Shown: positions 1 through 11,379 of the stretch, one piece after another
Numbering within the stretch: the stretch's first letter is position 1
How the letters are laid out: every line of letters begins with the position of its first letter
Source of the DNA: Exophiala sp. HKRS030
Taxonomy: Eukaryota > Ascomycota > Eurotiomycetes > Chaetothyriales > Herpotrichiellaceae
NCBI GenBank assembly: GCA_023897205.1
Contig: JAHWDD010000007.1
Location: forward strand, 4,650,001 to 4,714,000
DNA length: 64,000 nucleotides
Direction: 5' to 3'
Notes under the pieces: generated by a model
What the model saw: the letters and a program-made list of their open reading frames with translations, nothing else
Told to the model about the DNA's origin: nothing
Database searches by the model: none
Made by a program: the position numbers and the translations under genes

Positions 1-295
1 TGGTCCTGCTCTGTGTCATGATTGTAACCTTTTGTTGCTCAATCGTTTTCTTCAAATCCTCCATTTCCTTGTGCTGTTGTAAGAGTTTATTCTGGAGTTC
101 ATGGATCTCCCTGTCCTTGTTGATGCTGTCGGCGACCGACATTGGGGTTTGCGACCGATAGCTGATAAGACTTTGCAGCTCGTTCTGAGTCTGAGAGAAT
201 GTCCGCTCGCTATGTTTGAGCAGGGTCTGGGCTTGTTCCAGCTGTGGAGAAGTGACGGAAGCGAATTCCATATTCATTGCATTACCGAACGACAT
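1..295 (-). CDS. 5' end of a coiled-coil protein (partial)
   Basis: The frame opens with an ATG at 293-295 on the minus strand and stays open to the window edge (98 codons), so the gene is cut by the boundary. The product begins MSFGNAMNMEFASVTSPQ. It then becomes a Gln/Glu/Lys-rich heptad-like stretch (for example QLEQAQTLLKHSERTF and NKLLQQHKEMEDLKK), typical of an alpha-helical coiled coil. No catalytic motif is visible in this part and I do not recognise the family. A structural or scaffold role is only an inference from the coiled coil. The upstream region has AT-rich stretches and a 14-nt minisatellite at 756-802. Confidence 0.6.
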   Translation of the reverse strand, partial: MSFGNAMNMEFASVTSPQLEQAQTLLKHSERTFSQTQNELQSLISYRSQTPMSVADSINKDREIHELQNKLLQQHKEMEDLKKTIEQQKVTIMTQSRT

Positions 296-2558
296 GGTAA
301 CCTTTATTGCCGCGTTGGTATAATTCTATCAATAGTCAGAGCTTTGGTGACGGAGTGAGTGGAACCTGGCCGTTGTGTTGGGAAATTTGTTAGGTCGAAG
401 CCTGCGATCGAGTGGCTTATTGAGAACAGAACTTGGCCAAAGCCTGGGGTGTCACTGACCAGGAACGGATGATTTAATGTACCCGAAAAGTGATTGTAAC
501 AATCGAAGAGTGGCGAGGAAATCTCTTGAGTAGAAGCTGCGAACTTCTCCGAGGTGATAAGGCAATAATGAATCGGGGCGTGACCGTTTGCCGACCGCTA
601 AATTGTTGTTGTTTGTGCTTGAGCCGGGGAGGCAAGACTGGAGATGAGAAGCGGATCTAGAGGTGGATGTTTGACAATCTCAGGAACAAAAAACCGTGTA
701 GATCGGTGTGAGGAAATTGGCAGGAGAGGAATGTGTCGCAGGTCGTGAACCAAAAGTCGCTGAGGAGTTGTCGCTGAGGAGTTGTCGCTGAGGAGTTGTC
801 GCGGCTTTGGCTTTGGCTTTGGATAGAAAGAGAAGTGAAAAGGAAGACTACAGCAGATTGTGAACACGACTGAAGTTGTTGACCTAAAGAGACCGAGATC
901 AGAACAGCGCGAAAGGCCATGCGAGTGTCAGAAGCCTTCAACTTACCCACACATTCAAGCTCTGGGGTACTTTTGACGCTTTCCAGAGAGACGCTGAACC
1001 GTTTGAGACCGATATGTGACAAAGATTGAGCAAAGTTCAACAAAAAGTGTTTGTTACCTTTGTCGAAGATGAAAAAGAAGGGGAAGATGGAATGGAAGGG
1101 AATAGAAAGGAAGATTTAATCATGATACCTCCAGCAAGATGACATTCACCCACCCACGAGATCTTCTAGGCACAGATCAGAGGTTGGCAAAGACCTCGAT
1201 TCACACCTTTAGATTGTTTCATGTGCGAATCTGTTCAGTAGGTGACACTGACGAGTGAATGAGGCTCTCACCGCAGCAGCAATACATGGAGCTTCCGTAC
1301 CTTGTTCAGACCAGCAGCGGCGATGTCTTGACTCTTCACTGCCTTGCCGGCCGTTTCCTCGTTTCCTACATGATAACTTACCTGCCTGCGTTGAAGCGTG
1401 CCGCCAATCGTGATCAGCTTGATCGTGCCATTCACAACGGCAGGGTTTCAACCATGTAGATTCACCGGTGTTTGAGGACTGCGCTATACCCACAACGCCA
1501 CGACCTCAACAGTAGAAAATGCTGTAGGTTGCTCTGGAATAGAGTCTATCAGAAGGCATCAGACCATCCTGTCGGCCCAAAGCTTTTGAATTATGCAGCC
1601 CGGGTATATAACCACATCGTCAGACAAGAAGGGCAGCGTGACTGGCATTAACTTTCACTGCTGGCTCCGCTAGACTTGTTTCTAGTGAGGCTGCTGAATG
1701 CTATAACACGAGGAGACTTGTCTGTAGCTGAAGGAGGAAACGCTTCATCTTTCAGTAGATGCTTGACACTTCACGCCATCTGCAAGGCTGATCAAAGTAT
1801 GTGGAAGGCAAACCTTGTTTCTGGCTGGAGAGGCTGAGGCACTTGGGCACCAGTAACAATCTGTCTACTGTTCTCTGCAGACCGTGTGGTTTCTGCTTGA
1901 TCAGTAGAACCATCTTGTCTAACAGACTTACTGGTGCTACAAGAACTCCACACCAAATCTCGACCATCAGGACGGGGTAGCCTTGGTTTCCGAGGTTGGA
2001 GGGCTTTGTATGTCGTCGAGATCCAGGATGTTTGGTTGCTAGCCAATACGAATGTTTTGTTATGGGCAAATGGTTCATCTGACAGGAAGTTATGCTAAGA
2101 AAAATATATATTAATTGAGAAATCTTCAAGACATGACACGAGTCCTGCATCTAGACAAATGCTGGTCTGCCGACACACAGAGACCTACCATATTGGAGCG
2201 AAGGAAAAGTTCAGCCCTTGTCCGAGCACTCTTCGTTTCGTCGGCATCTGTCTAACGAAGGTCTTGAGTAATAATTCCCTATCATCCAAAGTGCAGGAGG
2301 AACGTAAAGTTCACTAGAAACACATGTCAATACGCAATTGCTTTTCTCGGGTTTCCGCCCATGCTGTGGAAGACTCCAAATCTTTGCCCGTGACAATGCT
2401 GTTGAGCGCTCTGAATCGGATGGGCTAGGACCGAAGCAGCAAACGCCCTTTTGAAAACTAGTATCACGTCAACAAAGGCTCATGTTCAACACATACGCCC
2501 TTCTGCCGCGGCTGGGATGGGGCGTCCGCCTCCTTTGAGTCTTACGCGTCTTTCCGCT
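296..2558. other. Intergenic, no convincing gene
   Basis: About 2.3 kb lies between the partial coiled-coil gene and the 3' end of the RBM39-like gene. It contains a short minisatellite (756-822) and several small open frames without recognisable protein character or splice signals. It probably holds the promoter and 5' UTR of the minus-strand gene at the left edge and the 3' UTR of the Rsd1 gene. Confidence 0.6.
756..822. repeat. Minisatellite: 14-nt unit x3 followed by a GGCTTT run
   Basis: The unit GTCGCTGAGGAGTT occurs three times head to tail at 756-797. A partial copy follows, and then GGCTTT is repeated three times to 822. It lies in non-coding DNA upstream of the left-edge gene. Confidence 0.8.
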
Positions 2559-4426
2559 TCACAATGCCTTTGTCCTGGAAAACAAACTACTGTAGACTGC
2601 GTCAACAACAGGCTGCGCAGAGATCTGCCTACCGCCAAAATATCTTCCATTAAGGCCTTTGATGGCGTTCTCCCCACCCGAAACACGTTCGAACTTCAGA
2701 TAGATGTCGCCTTGAGTGTTGGGATCGAGCGAGATGTGGACGACATGACCATACTTTTCTTCGCACTCTGCACGCACATCATCTTCGAGCTCTTTCACCC
2801 ATGCGTCGCCTTCTTCCCTAAAAGTGTGTTAGAATGATGAACGAGTCATGAACTAAATTGGGAATGGGGCAAAACGTACTCTGCCGGATCAAACATATTT
2901 CTCAGAAGGACACATCGACTGGCTTGGCTGACATTGACTGGTAAAGGCTTGGACTCCTTCTTCTTGGGAATTGCCGCGCGTTTCGCTTCGGATTCGGCGG
3001 GTTCATCGGTCCTAGCAAGTTTGCGCATCAATGCATCTCTGCTGTAATTGCTAAAATTCACCCCAGCAACATCTGTGTCGTCCAAGGCACTTGCGCCTCC
3101 TTGGTTCTTGTCTGTATCACGACCACCGGCGCGATCAAAGTTCCCACCAGATCCGCCGGCGTGGGAACCGCGACCACCAGACCCCGAGAATGCAGATCCT
3201 TGGAAAGGGCCCCCTGGTCCGTTTTGGCCTTGGAAGCGTTGCAGGAGGTTTGCTGTGGATTCGGGAGTAAACTTGTCGTTCCCGAGACCAACTCGGATGG
3301 GACGTCCTGCGAGGTCAAAACCATTCATCTTCTCAAGGGCCTCACGTGCTTGATTTGGATCGCGGAATCTGTCGTTAGAGTCAGCACGAAGAAACACAAA
3401 ACGGTGGAACGACGCTCACTGTACAAACCCGTAGCCACGACTACGACCTCCTTCCTCCTTTTGGAGTTGAGCAAACTCAAGCTCACCGAAAGGTTCAAAG
3501 ACATTCTGTAAATCTTGTTCAGTAATGCTGAAGTGAATGTTGCCAACGTAAAGGCGATGAAAAGGGACCGAGTTGTGATTGGTCGTGGTTGCTTCTGGAT
3601 TGCGGGCTTGTCGATTCTTTTCTGCTTCAGTAAGCTGTGCGATGATGGGAATACCGAGGAGTTTCTGTCCTGTCATTTGAATCGCAAGTTGCACAGATTC
3701 TTCATTCTTGAACTCGACGTAGCCGACACTGGAAAGAGGGTAAGCATTTGCATTGATCGAAGATGTTTAGACTCGAACTTACCCTTTGGAGCGGCCACTG
3801 ACTCGATCTTTGACGATCTGTGCTTCCTTTACAGGTCCGACTTTTTCGAAGAACTGTATCAATTCTTTAGTCCTCAGGCGGGCAGCGAGTTGCTGTACGA
3901 AAACGGTTCTTCTGTCACGCTCGTCCTCAGTAAGCTGCGCTTCTGTAGCTTTTGTATCGGCTGCTTTCTTTGGACTTCCCGAGCGGTGACGCTCTCTTCC
4001 GTTGTCACGGTCCTTGTCTCGGTCTTTTCTGTCTTCGTCCTCGCGCCTTGAACGTCCACTTGGTCGATAATAACGATCATACTCGGGTGAGCGTGAACGC
4101 TTCCGATAATGATCATCGTCTCTCCGTGATCGGCGACGATCGTCGTCCCGACTCCGGCTGCGTCTTCGACTGCTTCTATGGCTGCCATTAGCACTTCCGT
4201 GGTCGCTGCGAGGACTGTTTATATCGTCTCGGTCTCGACGGTGTTCACGACTCCGATCACGTCGTTTGCGGTCTCGGTCTCTGTCGCGGGACCCATCTCG
4301 GTGTCTGTCCTTGTCTCGACGCTCTGAGCGGTCCGAGCGGTGACGATCATCTCGATCCTTGGAGGAGTCTTTAGTTTCTGTGCCTGCGGTCGAATCAAGG
4401 AGAGCTTCGACATCAAGTCCTGACAT
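2559..4426 (-). CDS. rsd1: RNA-binding splicing factor, RBM39/Rsd1 type
   Basis: Four exons (4426-3783, 3728-3420, 3368-2880, 2817-2559) join in frame to a 566-residue protein. The introns are 54, 51 and 62 nt, with donors GTAAGT, GTGAGC and GTACGT. The product has an N-terminal Arg/Asp/Ser-rich RS-like domain (about 20-140). RRM1 begins near residue 172 ([12 protein letters not shown]) and RRM2 near 272 (RLYVGNIHF, with the RNP1-like SRGYGFVQF). A Gly/Asn-rich linker follows, then a C-terminal UHM-like RRM3 (about 455-560; [16 protein letters not shown]). This order is that of human RBM39/CAPER and fission yeast Rsd1, which help recruit U2 components to pre-mRNA. The start is the ATG followed by [11 protein letters not shown], the usual opening of fungal orthologues. 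An upstream in-frame ATG at 4457-4459 is less likely. The gene looks intact and would act in the nucleus. Confidence 0.9.
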
Positions 4427-5541
4427 TATGGGTAAGGGTCGGTGGAGTGCTCGAGACAAGAACAGATGGATATAGATAGGTAATCACTTGATGATGGTCA
4501 GAGGAGAATAAGGAGCACGGTGTGCGTTGGCCAACCCTTGCAATAGGATTAGTTGGGACAGTGGTGCCTATGTCACCAGGCCTGTTGATAAATTTTCAGA
4601 AGTGGTGGAAGAATGTTGCACACCAGCGCAGAAGAGAGTAGTTTGGACAGCGTGAGCTTGGAAGAATTCTAGTGCCCGGGCTCAAGAAGCGAAACAAATA
4701 AATGGCGGTTGATGTGGGAAGATTAGATAGGTTGTGAATTCGTGGTGATTCAACTTCATTAGAATTCATAGGAAGGTGGATTTCAAGCGAGGCACGCAAT
4801 CAGGGTTTCATCTGAAGAAAAGCAAAATCTGCCCTTGCCAAAGGTCTGGCTGTATCTACGGAGTACAGGGCAAGTTGGGTAGCTCAACTCCTCAGCCACG
4901 ATGCGCCACCAAGTGGGATGGTTAAATGATGCCCGCAACGACTAGTTACATAGTTAGGCCGAATGGGCCGAATAATTGGAGGGCACAAGGAGCGAGCGCA
5001 GCCCTGTCGCCAGAGGTTGAAGCCTAAACACCTAGGCCTAAAGGGACGACTATAGGGGTCACAGGGGTGAATGATGTCTGAGGTACCTGAACATGGGAGC
5101 ACGTGACCAGAAGGAAGCTGATCTGAAAACATGGTCATGACAGATGTGAATGCCCACAACACACACTCTCTTCGAATGCCAGCTACTCTGTAGATACCAG
5201 GCTTGCAGCCCGCCTCACATATCTGTGTTCCTATCCCATTAACAAAGAAGCGAGGAGCCTTTTAAGTTGTTCCCACGGATCCTAGAACACCAAACCCGTT
5301 GGTATGGATCGGCGTCCTCTGGGATCACTTAGCTGGCATAAGACATTCTTCTTGCTGTTTTCCAAGAACCTGAGCCCAATATCTGTCATCTCTAGGCTCT
5401 AGCCAGTGCGGCCTCACAAGGTCGGTCACCCATGTCCAAAGTCAATCCGACGCATCTCCATTCATTCCACGACACGAAGTGTTGACAATTGCGTCAAATG
5501 AAATCTCATCAACCCCAAGCCCTCCATCTTCAACAGCCTGC
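4427..5541. other. Intergenic / promoter of the Rsd1 gene
   Basis: About 1.1 kb between the Rsd1 start and the stop of the PHD-finger gene. Short open frames at 4596-4799 and 4884-5162 have no recognisable features. One TACGGAGTA motif occurs near 4858. Confidence 0.55.
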
Positions 5542-7198
5542 TCAGTATTCAACCCGTGGCAGCACATCATTGACGGCAGCGAACCTCGATACGAGAAACT
5601 TCGAATTCCCTCTCACGTCTTCACTCTCCTCCTCAGTGTCATTATCGGAGATGCCATCACTTAGATCCTCCACCGCGAACGTGGAACTAGCTTCTTCTCC
5701 TTCCTCTTCCTGCTCTCCTCCTCCTTCGTCTTCTTGATTTACTCTCCATTCGCTTTCTTCTCCCTGTTCTTCAATCTCCCAGTGTAAGTGTTTTTCTGCC
5801 TGGTTCTGTTCTCTGACCTCATTGAGGGCCTCTGTGATCAGAAGAGCTGCACTCTGATTTTGCGAGGTGTCCATCAACATCTTGTCTTGGCTCACAAGAG
5901 CAATCTCTTCGCATTCGTTACAATTCTTGCAAACATAGTGTTCCCCTTCTGAAGGCAGTTGACCCAGTCCTGAGCATCGAAAGTGAATCTGCCCAAACAT
6001 GCAATTTTCAGAGCTGCATGTCAACATTGCCTCCTGATGAGTGGTGTCTCTGCAGAAGCAATAATGGTCTCCTCTATGGTCTTGCTCTTTGACGTTCTTG
6101 CCCATGTCAATGGCTTCGATGTTTCTCACAGCGGACTTCCAGCCTCTCTGTTGTTTTGACCGGTCTGACCAAGTGAGGCCCTGTTTCTTGTAGCGCTCTC
6201 GAAATGGAAGCCAGTCATGTGATACGTGAAGCAAGGAGTTCTCGCCAGATGGGCTTGGTATTGCCATCTTCAAACGATCCGTCGAATTGATTTCCTGTAA
6301 AATCCGCACGATATCGTATTGTTTTTGTCGACGTAGGCGGAGTCCTTTCTTCGAGTTGGAGCCAACTCCATGTTCAAGCGGTGGTTCTTCTGGTAGGTAC
6401 ATCCATGGCAAGGTTTTGGCATCCAAGAGCGGGTGTAATCTCTCCGCGGCGTTCAAAACATAAGGGCTAGGTTCTCTAGTCCCATCAAATGCTTGTAGTC
6501 CCGAGAACAGTGATCTGCCTCCTGCATGATGCTGTTCAAAAACCTCTTTAACGCACTCAAAGCAATAAAATATCGTGTTGGCTCCGAGACAATCCTTGCC
6601 ACGCAAATCATGATGCTGTTTGTCCGCAACACATCCAAAGACCTCTCCGCCAGAGATGATCTGAGACTTGCGTCGGCATGTAAGGCGGGAACAATAGTAG
6701 GTAAAGTCTTGGTTGTAAGAACGGAGGAGTGTGAAAAGCCTGTCACCTACAAGTGGTCAAATATCAGCTACAAAGACAACGGCTCTGGGGCAGCCTACCA
6801 ATGACCATGGACTGTAGTATCTGATGTTCAACCTCGTTATTAACCCGCGGAGTCATTTCACAACCTTTTGACTGTGGTTCGGAGAACTTGACGCTTGAAG
6901 CCGCAATGTCTTTGCCAAATAGCTTGACTCCATCTTGAGCATCCCAAGACCGCTTTTGCAAGCCATCAGAGACCACTTCGACATGGTCCCCTGAACTTGA
7001 TACTGGCATACCATTCAGTCTTCTGTAAAGAGCCCAATTTGAACCCCGAACCCATTCCGAAAGGTCTGAATCAAGTTTGCCTTCTTCATCTGGAAAGACG
7101 CCCGAGTAGCTTGTGGATACACATGCACCCTCGCAGAAATAGATTTCATCGTCATAGCCGACGTTTCCAGTGAAAGGCTCCATCGGGTGAAATGCCAT
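5542..7198 (-). CDS. PHD-finger protein, 5' end uncertain
   Basis: Two exons are well supported (7198-6799 and 6746-5542; intron 52 nt, GTAGGC...TTGTAG) and give 534 residues if translation starts at MAFHPMEPF. The protein has a Cys/His-rich segment around 145-200 (YYCSRLTCRR, CVADKQHHDL, FYCFECVKEVF). A PHD-like finger lies at about 362-410, with the order C-x-C, C-x4-C, H-x2-C and C-x2-C (YCFC, TCSSENC, HFRC, VCKNC). The C-terminus is strongly acidic (about 440-500). PHD fingers usually read histone tails, so a nuclear chromatin role is likely, but I do not recognise the family. The 5' end is doubtful: an in-frame ORF at 7214-7411 ends in TGA just upstream, and good donors (GTAAGT) occur near 7390 and 7460. 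Extra 5' exons up to about 7490 are therefore likely. Confidence 0.65.
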
Positions 7199-8138
7199 TT
7201 CAAGTGGTAGTGGTCATTTTCGACCCAATTCTTGCAAGGTATTCCCGATAGTAGCCTCAAGGTGTCCGTTGTTAGATCGGATGCAGGCCATTCTTAGCTC
7301 GCGTCTGGGTGAGGCAGTATCACATACGACAGTGAAGTGCGAGTAGTCAAACTCTCGCAGCCGTAATCTGCCCTTGTTGTAGGTCTCACTTACATACAGG
7401 CACCCAGCCATGTGTTCCAGCAGGTAATATCACACCGGTGCGATATTAGAGAAAGTCACTTACCGACTTCAACCTCACCGAAGGACCTGAAAGTTAATGT
7501 GCATTCTGTTGGCCAAAGGTATATAAGAACAGCGTAAAGAAAGATAGACGCAACGTCTTCAACGATTTAATTTATCATTCGGTCATAAATCGTGCAACGA
7601 GAAAGCGCTGCAAATCTGTCCATGAATTGGTTCTCTCAAGCCATGACTTGGTATCAAGTGTTCCACACAAGGACATAGGCCGTGCACGAGGCTCACGTAG
7701 GCTGTAAAAGGCACGTGAGGACTTTTCAGATTTAGCCTACGGCGCAGCAGCCTCCCACAACGTGCAAAGACTTGTCGAAGAACTCTTGGCAAACCACATT
7801 CCAATTTCATCGAAATCCCATCTGCGGATTTTCTTCCGAGCCTCTCACGCAAACACGACAATTTCCACCGTCAACTACAATCAAAGATCCAGAGGTATGT
7901 CGACATTCCGAACCTCTTCAGCTAGCCTTAGATGAGCAATCCGTCTCTCACCGGGAATGTAGCATTTCCATGGCACATGAGATTGGATACGCTCATCTTT
8001 TGCAACACGAGCTGAAGAACCCTTTGTTGGGCACTCTTTTTGCTCGAGGCTTCTGAAGACTAACACGCATTTTACCACAGACACCTCAAGTCCTCGTATC
8101 ACACGACTTGAGAATCTCACGAACCAAACACCGCCAAC
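7199..8138. other. Probable upstream exons of the PHD gene and promoter of uS8
   Basis: On the minus strand, two strong GTAAGT donors (near 7390 and 7460) and a TTTCAG acceptor near 7485 suggest further 5' exons of the PHD-finger gene. I could not join them uniquely. From about 7700 rightwards lies the promoter and 5' UTR of the ribosomal protein uS8 gene. Confidence 0.4.
7895..8080 (+). other. Candidate 5' UTR intron of the uS8 gene
   Basis: A GTATGT donor follows AGAG at 7895, and an acceptor ACCACAG ends at 8080, preceded by the branch-like GACTAAC. The intron would lie entirely upstream of the ATG at 8139. Leader introns are common in fungal ribosomal protein genes. This is inferred from the splice signals only. 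Confidence 0.5.
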
Positions 8139-8788
8139 ATGGTCAAAACATCCGTCCTCAATGACGCTCTCAAGAGCATCAACAACGCCGAGAAGGCCGG
8201 CAAGCGCCAGGTTCTGATCCGACCCAGCTCCAAGGTCATCATCAAGTTCTTGAGCGTCATGCAAAAACACGGTATGTGGACGCATTCAATGATAGTATCT
8301 GTTCGCAGAAAGAGGAGGGTTTGTGACCGGAAGACTATTGTCGGGCTGATAACTAGGCGGTGGTTTCAAACATGCTCGACGACCTTTGCCCTTTAAGTGC
8401 CCGAAAGATTGAAATATACACCGCGGTCGATCTTACACATTGCTTTCTCTTTATTTTCGTGTCTGTTTATGTTTATTCGATCGCGACATGCTCTTACGAC
8501 ATCATTCGCTGACTTTGAATGTTTTCAGGCTACATCGGCGAGTTCGAGGAAGTCGATGACCACCGCAACGGCAAGGTCGTCATTCAACTCAACGGCCGTC
8601 TGAACAAGACTGGTGTCATCTCGCCTCGTTACAACGTCGCTCTCAAAGATCTCGAGAAGTGGGTTGTCAAGCTGCTACCTTCTCGTCAGTTCGGCTACAT
8701 CGTCCTGACCACCAGCGCTGGAATTATGGACCACGAAGAGGCTCGACGAAAGCACGTCGCCGGAAAAGTTATTGGCTTTTTCTACTAA
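8139..8788 (+). CDS. rps22: 40S ribosomal protein uS8 (S22/S15a)
   Basis: Exons 8139-8271 and 8529-8788 are split by a 257-nt intron (GTATGT...TTTCAG) and encode 130 residues, the normal length for eukaryotic uS8. The product starts [19 protein letters not shown]. It contains [16 protein letters not shown] and [20 protein letters not shown] and ends GKVIGFFY, all hallmarks of cytosolic S22/S15a. It binds helix 21 of 18S rRNA in the small subunit body. A leader intron is likely upstream. The next gene on the same strand is another small-subunit protein (eS25), about 400 bp downstream. Confidence 0.97.
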
Positions 8789-9197
8789 ACAGCCGACGGT
8801 CCATGGAGTTTCTGCAATGATGGAATGAGCAAGGATATGAGATACCCAAAAGTTTTGAACCTATTTCAAGCCTTCCATGAGCTCAGATGCACTTAGATCA
8901 TGTAGATAGAACCGGTTTTAAGCCTTGAAATCAGATTCAATCTACAGTGGCAAACCCTTGAAATTGCGCGCCCTCGCCTTTTATCGTGTGACCTGTTCTT
9001 GAGTATCTACCTCTGAATCTGACCCTTTGCTGTCCTTGGATAGGGACTGTGCCTATGCTCCACCGCAAAATTCATGCCAAGCCATTTGCCCTAACTTTCT
9101 GAATTTGGCTAACTGCGGGCGGAGAAAACTGACTTGATGTTGGAACCGCATCTTTCTCGATCATCCTCTTCATCACCTACGACAAAACATCGCAAAA
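8789..9197. other. Spacer between the two ribosomal protein genes
   Basis: About 400 bp containing the 3' UTR of uS8 and the promoter of eS25. No other gene is visible. The stretch before 9198 is rich in short pyrimidine tracts (TCTTTCTCGATCATCCTC), as often seen before fungal ribosomal protein starts. Confidence 0.5.
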
Positions 9198-9677
9198 ATG
9201 GTACGCGCTCCTACTCAAGGAATAACTTGAAAGCCCTGCAGACCTGCGTGCTAACTATCAACAGGCGCCCGCAGCATCATCCGGCGGCAAGAAGCAAAAG
9301 AAGAAGTGGTCCAAGGGAAAGGGTATGTTGCCAACCACTCACTCGTCTCCCAGCACGAATTCGTCGACGATCTTCAGAAACGATTCGACTCATCCCCATG
9401 AAAGAGAATGCACAACTGACATGAGATCTCACTCCGTGTAGTCAAGGACAAGGCCAACCACGCCGTGGTGCTCGATAAGGCTACCTCAGACAAACTCAAC
9501 AAGGATGTTCAATCGTATCGTCTGGTTACCGTTGCCGTCCTCGTCGACAGACTGAAGATCAACGGCTCGCTGGCACGAAAAGCTCTCGCCGATCTCGAGG
9601 AACGAGGTGTCATTCGCAAGGTCGTATCACATTCCAAGGGCAGCATCTACACGAGAGCTGCTGCTGGTGGCGATTAG
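9198..9677 (+). CDS. rps25: 40S ribosomal protein eS25
   Basis: Three exons (9198-9200, 9265-9322, 9442-9677) give 98 residues. Exon 1 is only the ATG codon, directly followed by a 64-nt intron (GTACGC, branch CTAAC, acceptor CAACAG). Exon 2 encodes APAASSGGKKQKKKWSKGK. The third exon contains KDKANHAVVLDKATSDKLN and the winged-helix core VAVLVDRLKINGSLARKAL, and ends in the GSIYTR motif. Length and motifs match eukaryotic eS25 in the head of the small subunit, a protein known to be needed for some IRES-driven initiation. The V codon of exon 3 is split across the second intron (G/TC), which confirms the join. Confidence 0.96.
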
Positions 9678-10039
9678 AGATGAGGGGTTTGGGGGTGTAT
9701 GCATGTTGATGGGACAAGTTTGTCCGCGGAAAACAAAATGGATCTGATACCACTGGAAAAATCGATCTGACATTGCGGTGGTCAAGCTCATGAACAGTCG
9801 TGATTACTGTTGTACGAATTCAATGGTGGTCGTGGTTGATATACTTACGGCCAGGACGACGATTTTCGGGATATGCAATGATCCAGGCCACTCAAGAATC
9901 TAGTAGACAATCAAATCTACAGTGTTCCTGCGCCTGACTATGGTCCAGCGCGCGGCTGTTTGCCATCGATCTACAAGTGACATGTGTCTATTGTTTGTTC
10001 AGAAGACGCATCTGTTTTGACCGACCTGGTTGTGATATG
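9678..10039. other. Convergent 3' spacer
   Basis: About 360 bp between the stops of eS25 (+) and the MAPR-like gene (-). It should hold both 3' UTRs. No gene seen. Confidence 0.6.
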
Positions 10040-10852
10040 CTATTGCACGGGCTTGCCTGGGGCTGCATTGCGCCCAGATTCCCGTTGATTCTTCCTCTTG
10101 GGTCGACCTTTTTGAGCCTGTTCGCAAAGTTCGGGAGGTGGCCCGGTATACTCGGGCACGTCAACCAGTTTACCTACCTCGAAATATTTCTTGTGATCTC
10201 TGTAAAAACTCTCCCACTTTTCGACCTCTTTCTTTACTTGCGCCTTAGCCTTTCTCAACTCTTGTTCCGCCCGGATCTTCCTCTGGCCACTCGTGATTAC
10301 CTCGTCTGGGTCGTCAATAGGTATATATATGCCTTCTGCACCTCTTAGATCACCTGTTCGATCCTCCAGGAAACAGCCCGTAACGAAGGCTCTGGTGGCG
10401 TCTCGTCCAGCAAAAACTTCATAACTTCCGCCGGGTCCATAAGTGTGTCTCCCTGCAGAAACGTCGAATATCTTGCCGTTGATGGCTAGGTAAATGGGTT
10501 TTTTTGGATCCGAGCCGTCAAAGGCTGAGAGTTGTGCGGGAGTTAGATTGACCTCGCCTTTCCACCATTGTGTCACCTGTGCGGGATTTGTAAACCAAGG
10601 ATGGTAGCCCCAAAATACAGAGGTACCAGAGGTCAGGTAGTAGGAGAGAGCGCAAGAAACACCCAAGAGGGTGATGATGATTCGCAGGACATCGAGAAGT
10701 GAGATAACCCGAGAGGTTTGATCTTCTGGATCTCCAGTGACAGAGTCTTTCGAGGTGGAATTATGCTGACTCGGCTGACCTTTGCTAGGTTGGCTTCGTT
10801 GCCGGACACTGGAGTGATTCTTATTGTTCAAAGTACCGTCATGGCTACTCAT
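10040..10852 (-). CDS. Membrane-anchored cytochrome-b5-like heme/steroid-binding protein (MAPR family)
   Basis: A single exon encodes 270 residues. An N-terminal Ser/Gln-rich tail (1-45) is followed by one transmembrane helix (about 50-70, VISLLDVLRIIITLLGVSC). A cytochrome-b5-like domain follows (about 100-180; LTPAQLSAFDGS, PIYLAINGKIFDVS, YGPGGSYEVFAGRDATRAF). The C-terminus is charged and helical, with a basic end. The YGPGGSYxxFAGRDA motif with Tyr ligands, in place of paired His, is typical of membrane-associated progesterone receptor/Dap1 proteins. These bind heme and support cytochrome P450 enzymes of sterol synthesis at the ER. This protein is longer than Dap1, so it is probably one of the additional fungal MAPR-domain proteins. 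The ATG is well placed and no intron is needed. Confidence 0.85.
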   Translation of the reverse strand: MSSHDGTLNNKNHSSVRQRSQPSKGQPSQHNSTSKDSVTGDPEDQTSRVISLLDVLRIIITLLGVSCALSYYLTSGTSVFWGYHPWFTNPAQVTQWWKGEVNLTPAQLSAFDGSDPKKPIYLAINGKIFDVSAGRHTYGPGGSYEVFAGRDATRAFVTGCFLEDRTGDLRGAEGIYIPIDDPDEVITSGQRKIRAEQELRKAKAQVKKEVEKWESFYRDHKKYFEVGKLVDVPEYTGPPPELCEQAQKGRPKRKNQRESGRNAAPGKPVQ

Positions 10853-11379
10853 GTTGGCTTGACAAAATGCGTATCAACTGCAAAGGTGATCAAAGTTGTG
10901 GAGAATTGTACGTGCGGTATTGGTTGGTATGAGTTGACTAGTAAGGACGAGGCTGGGGAGAGTCCGCGACGATGCAGGCCTTGACTTGGTCGCCTGGGCC
11001 AAAGACGGAGGAAAGAACCCCCATGACCAGCCACACGAATTCTCATGAGCCGCACTTCCATGTGTCTTGCATCACTTTTCGATCTTCATTCTTTATCTAG
11101 TTCTATCCTCTGCACAGACCAAGAACCATTGAAGTACAACTTCCCTGCGACGGTTCCTCTACTCTTTCAGCGCCCGTAAAGCTGGTCGTGACCAGTCGCC
11201 GCCTGAGTCTGCCGAGGCTGAACCCCAAAGTAAACAATCCAACTCGACTCCTCGATCCAGCTGCACTCCGATGCGCAGCATCCTCTGAAAGCACAACTAT
11301 CTCGAATTGCGAAGTCTTCATTCCAGGCAGCCTTTATGATTCAATTGAACAGCCCTTATACCGCGACATAGTGACCAAC
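10853..11379. promoter_or_regulatory. Divergent promoter region
   Basis: 527 bp lie between the starts of the MAPR-like gene (-) and the Pex22-like gene (+). An open frame runs in from 11188 in phase with the latter, but the better-context ATG is at 11380 (ACCAACATGTC). No specific operator is recognised. Confidence 0.4.

Noticed and set aside
1209..1493. Small overlapping open frames on both strands
   Set aside because: They shadow each other and show no recognisable features.
1752..2150. 132-codon minus-strand open frame as a gene
   Set aside because: No domain, no splice context, composition not protein-like; the region reads as intergenic.
7583..7861. Arg/Leu-rich minus-strand frame before uS8
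   Set aside because: No features and overlaps the uS8 promoter; not needed for the PHD gene model.
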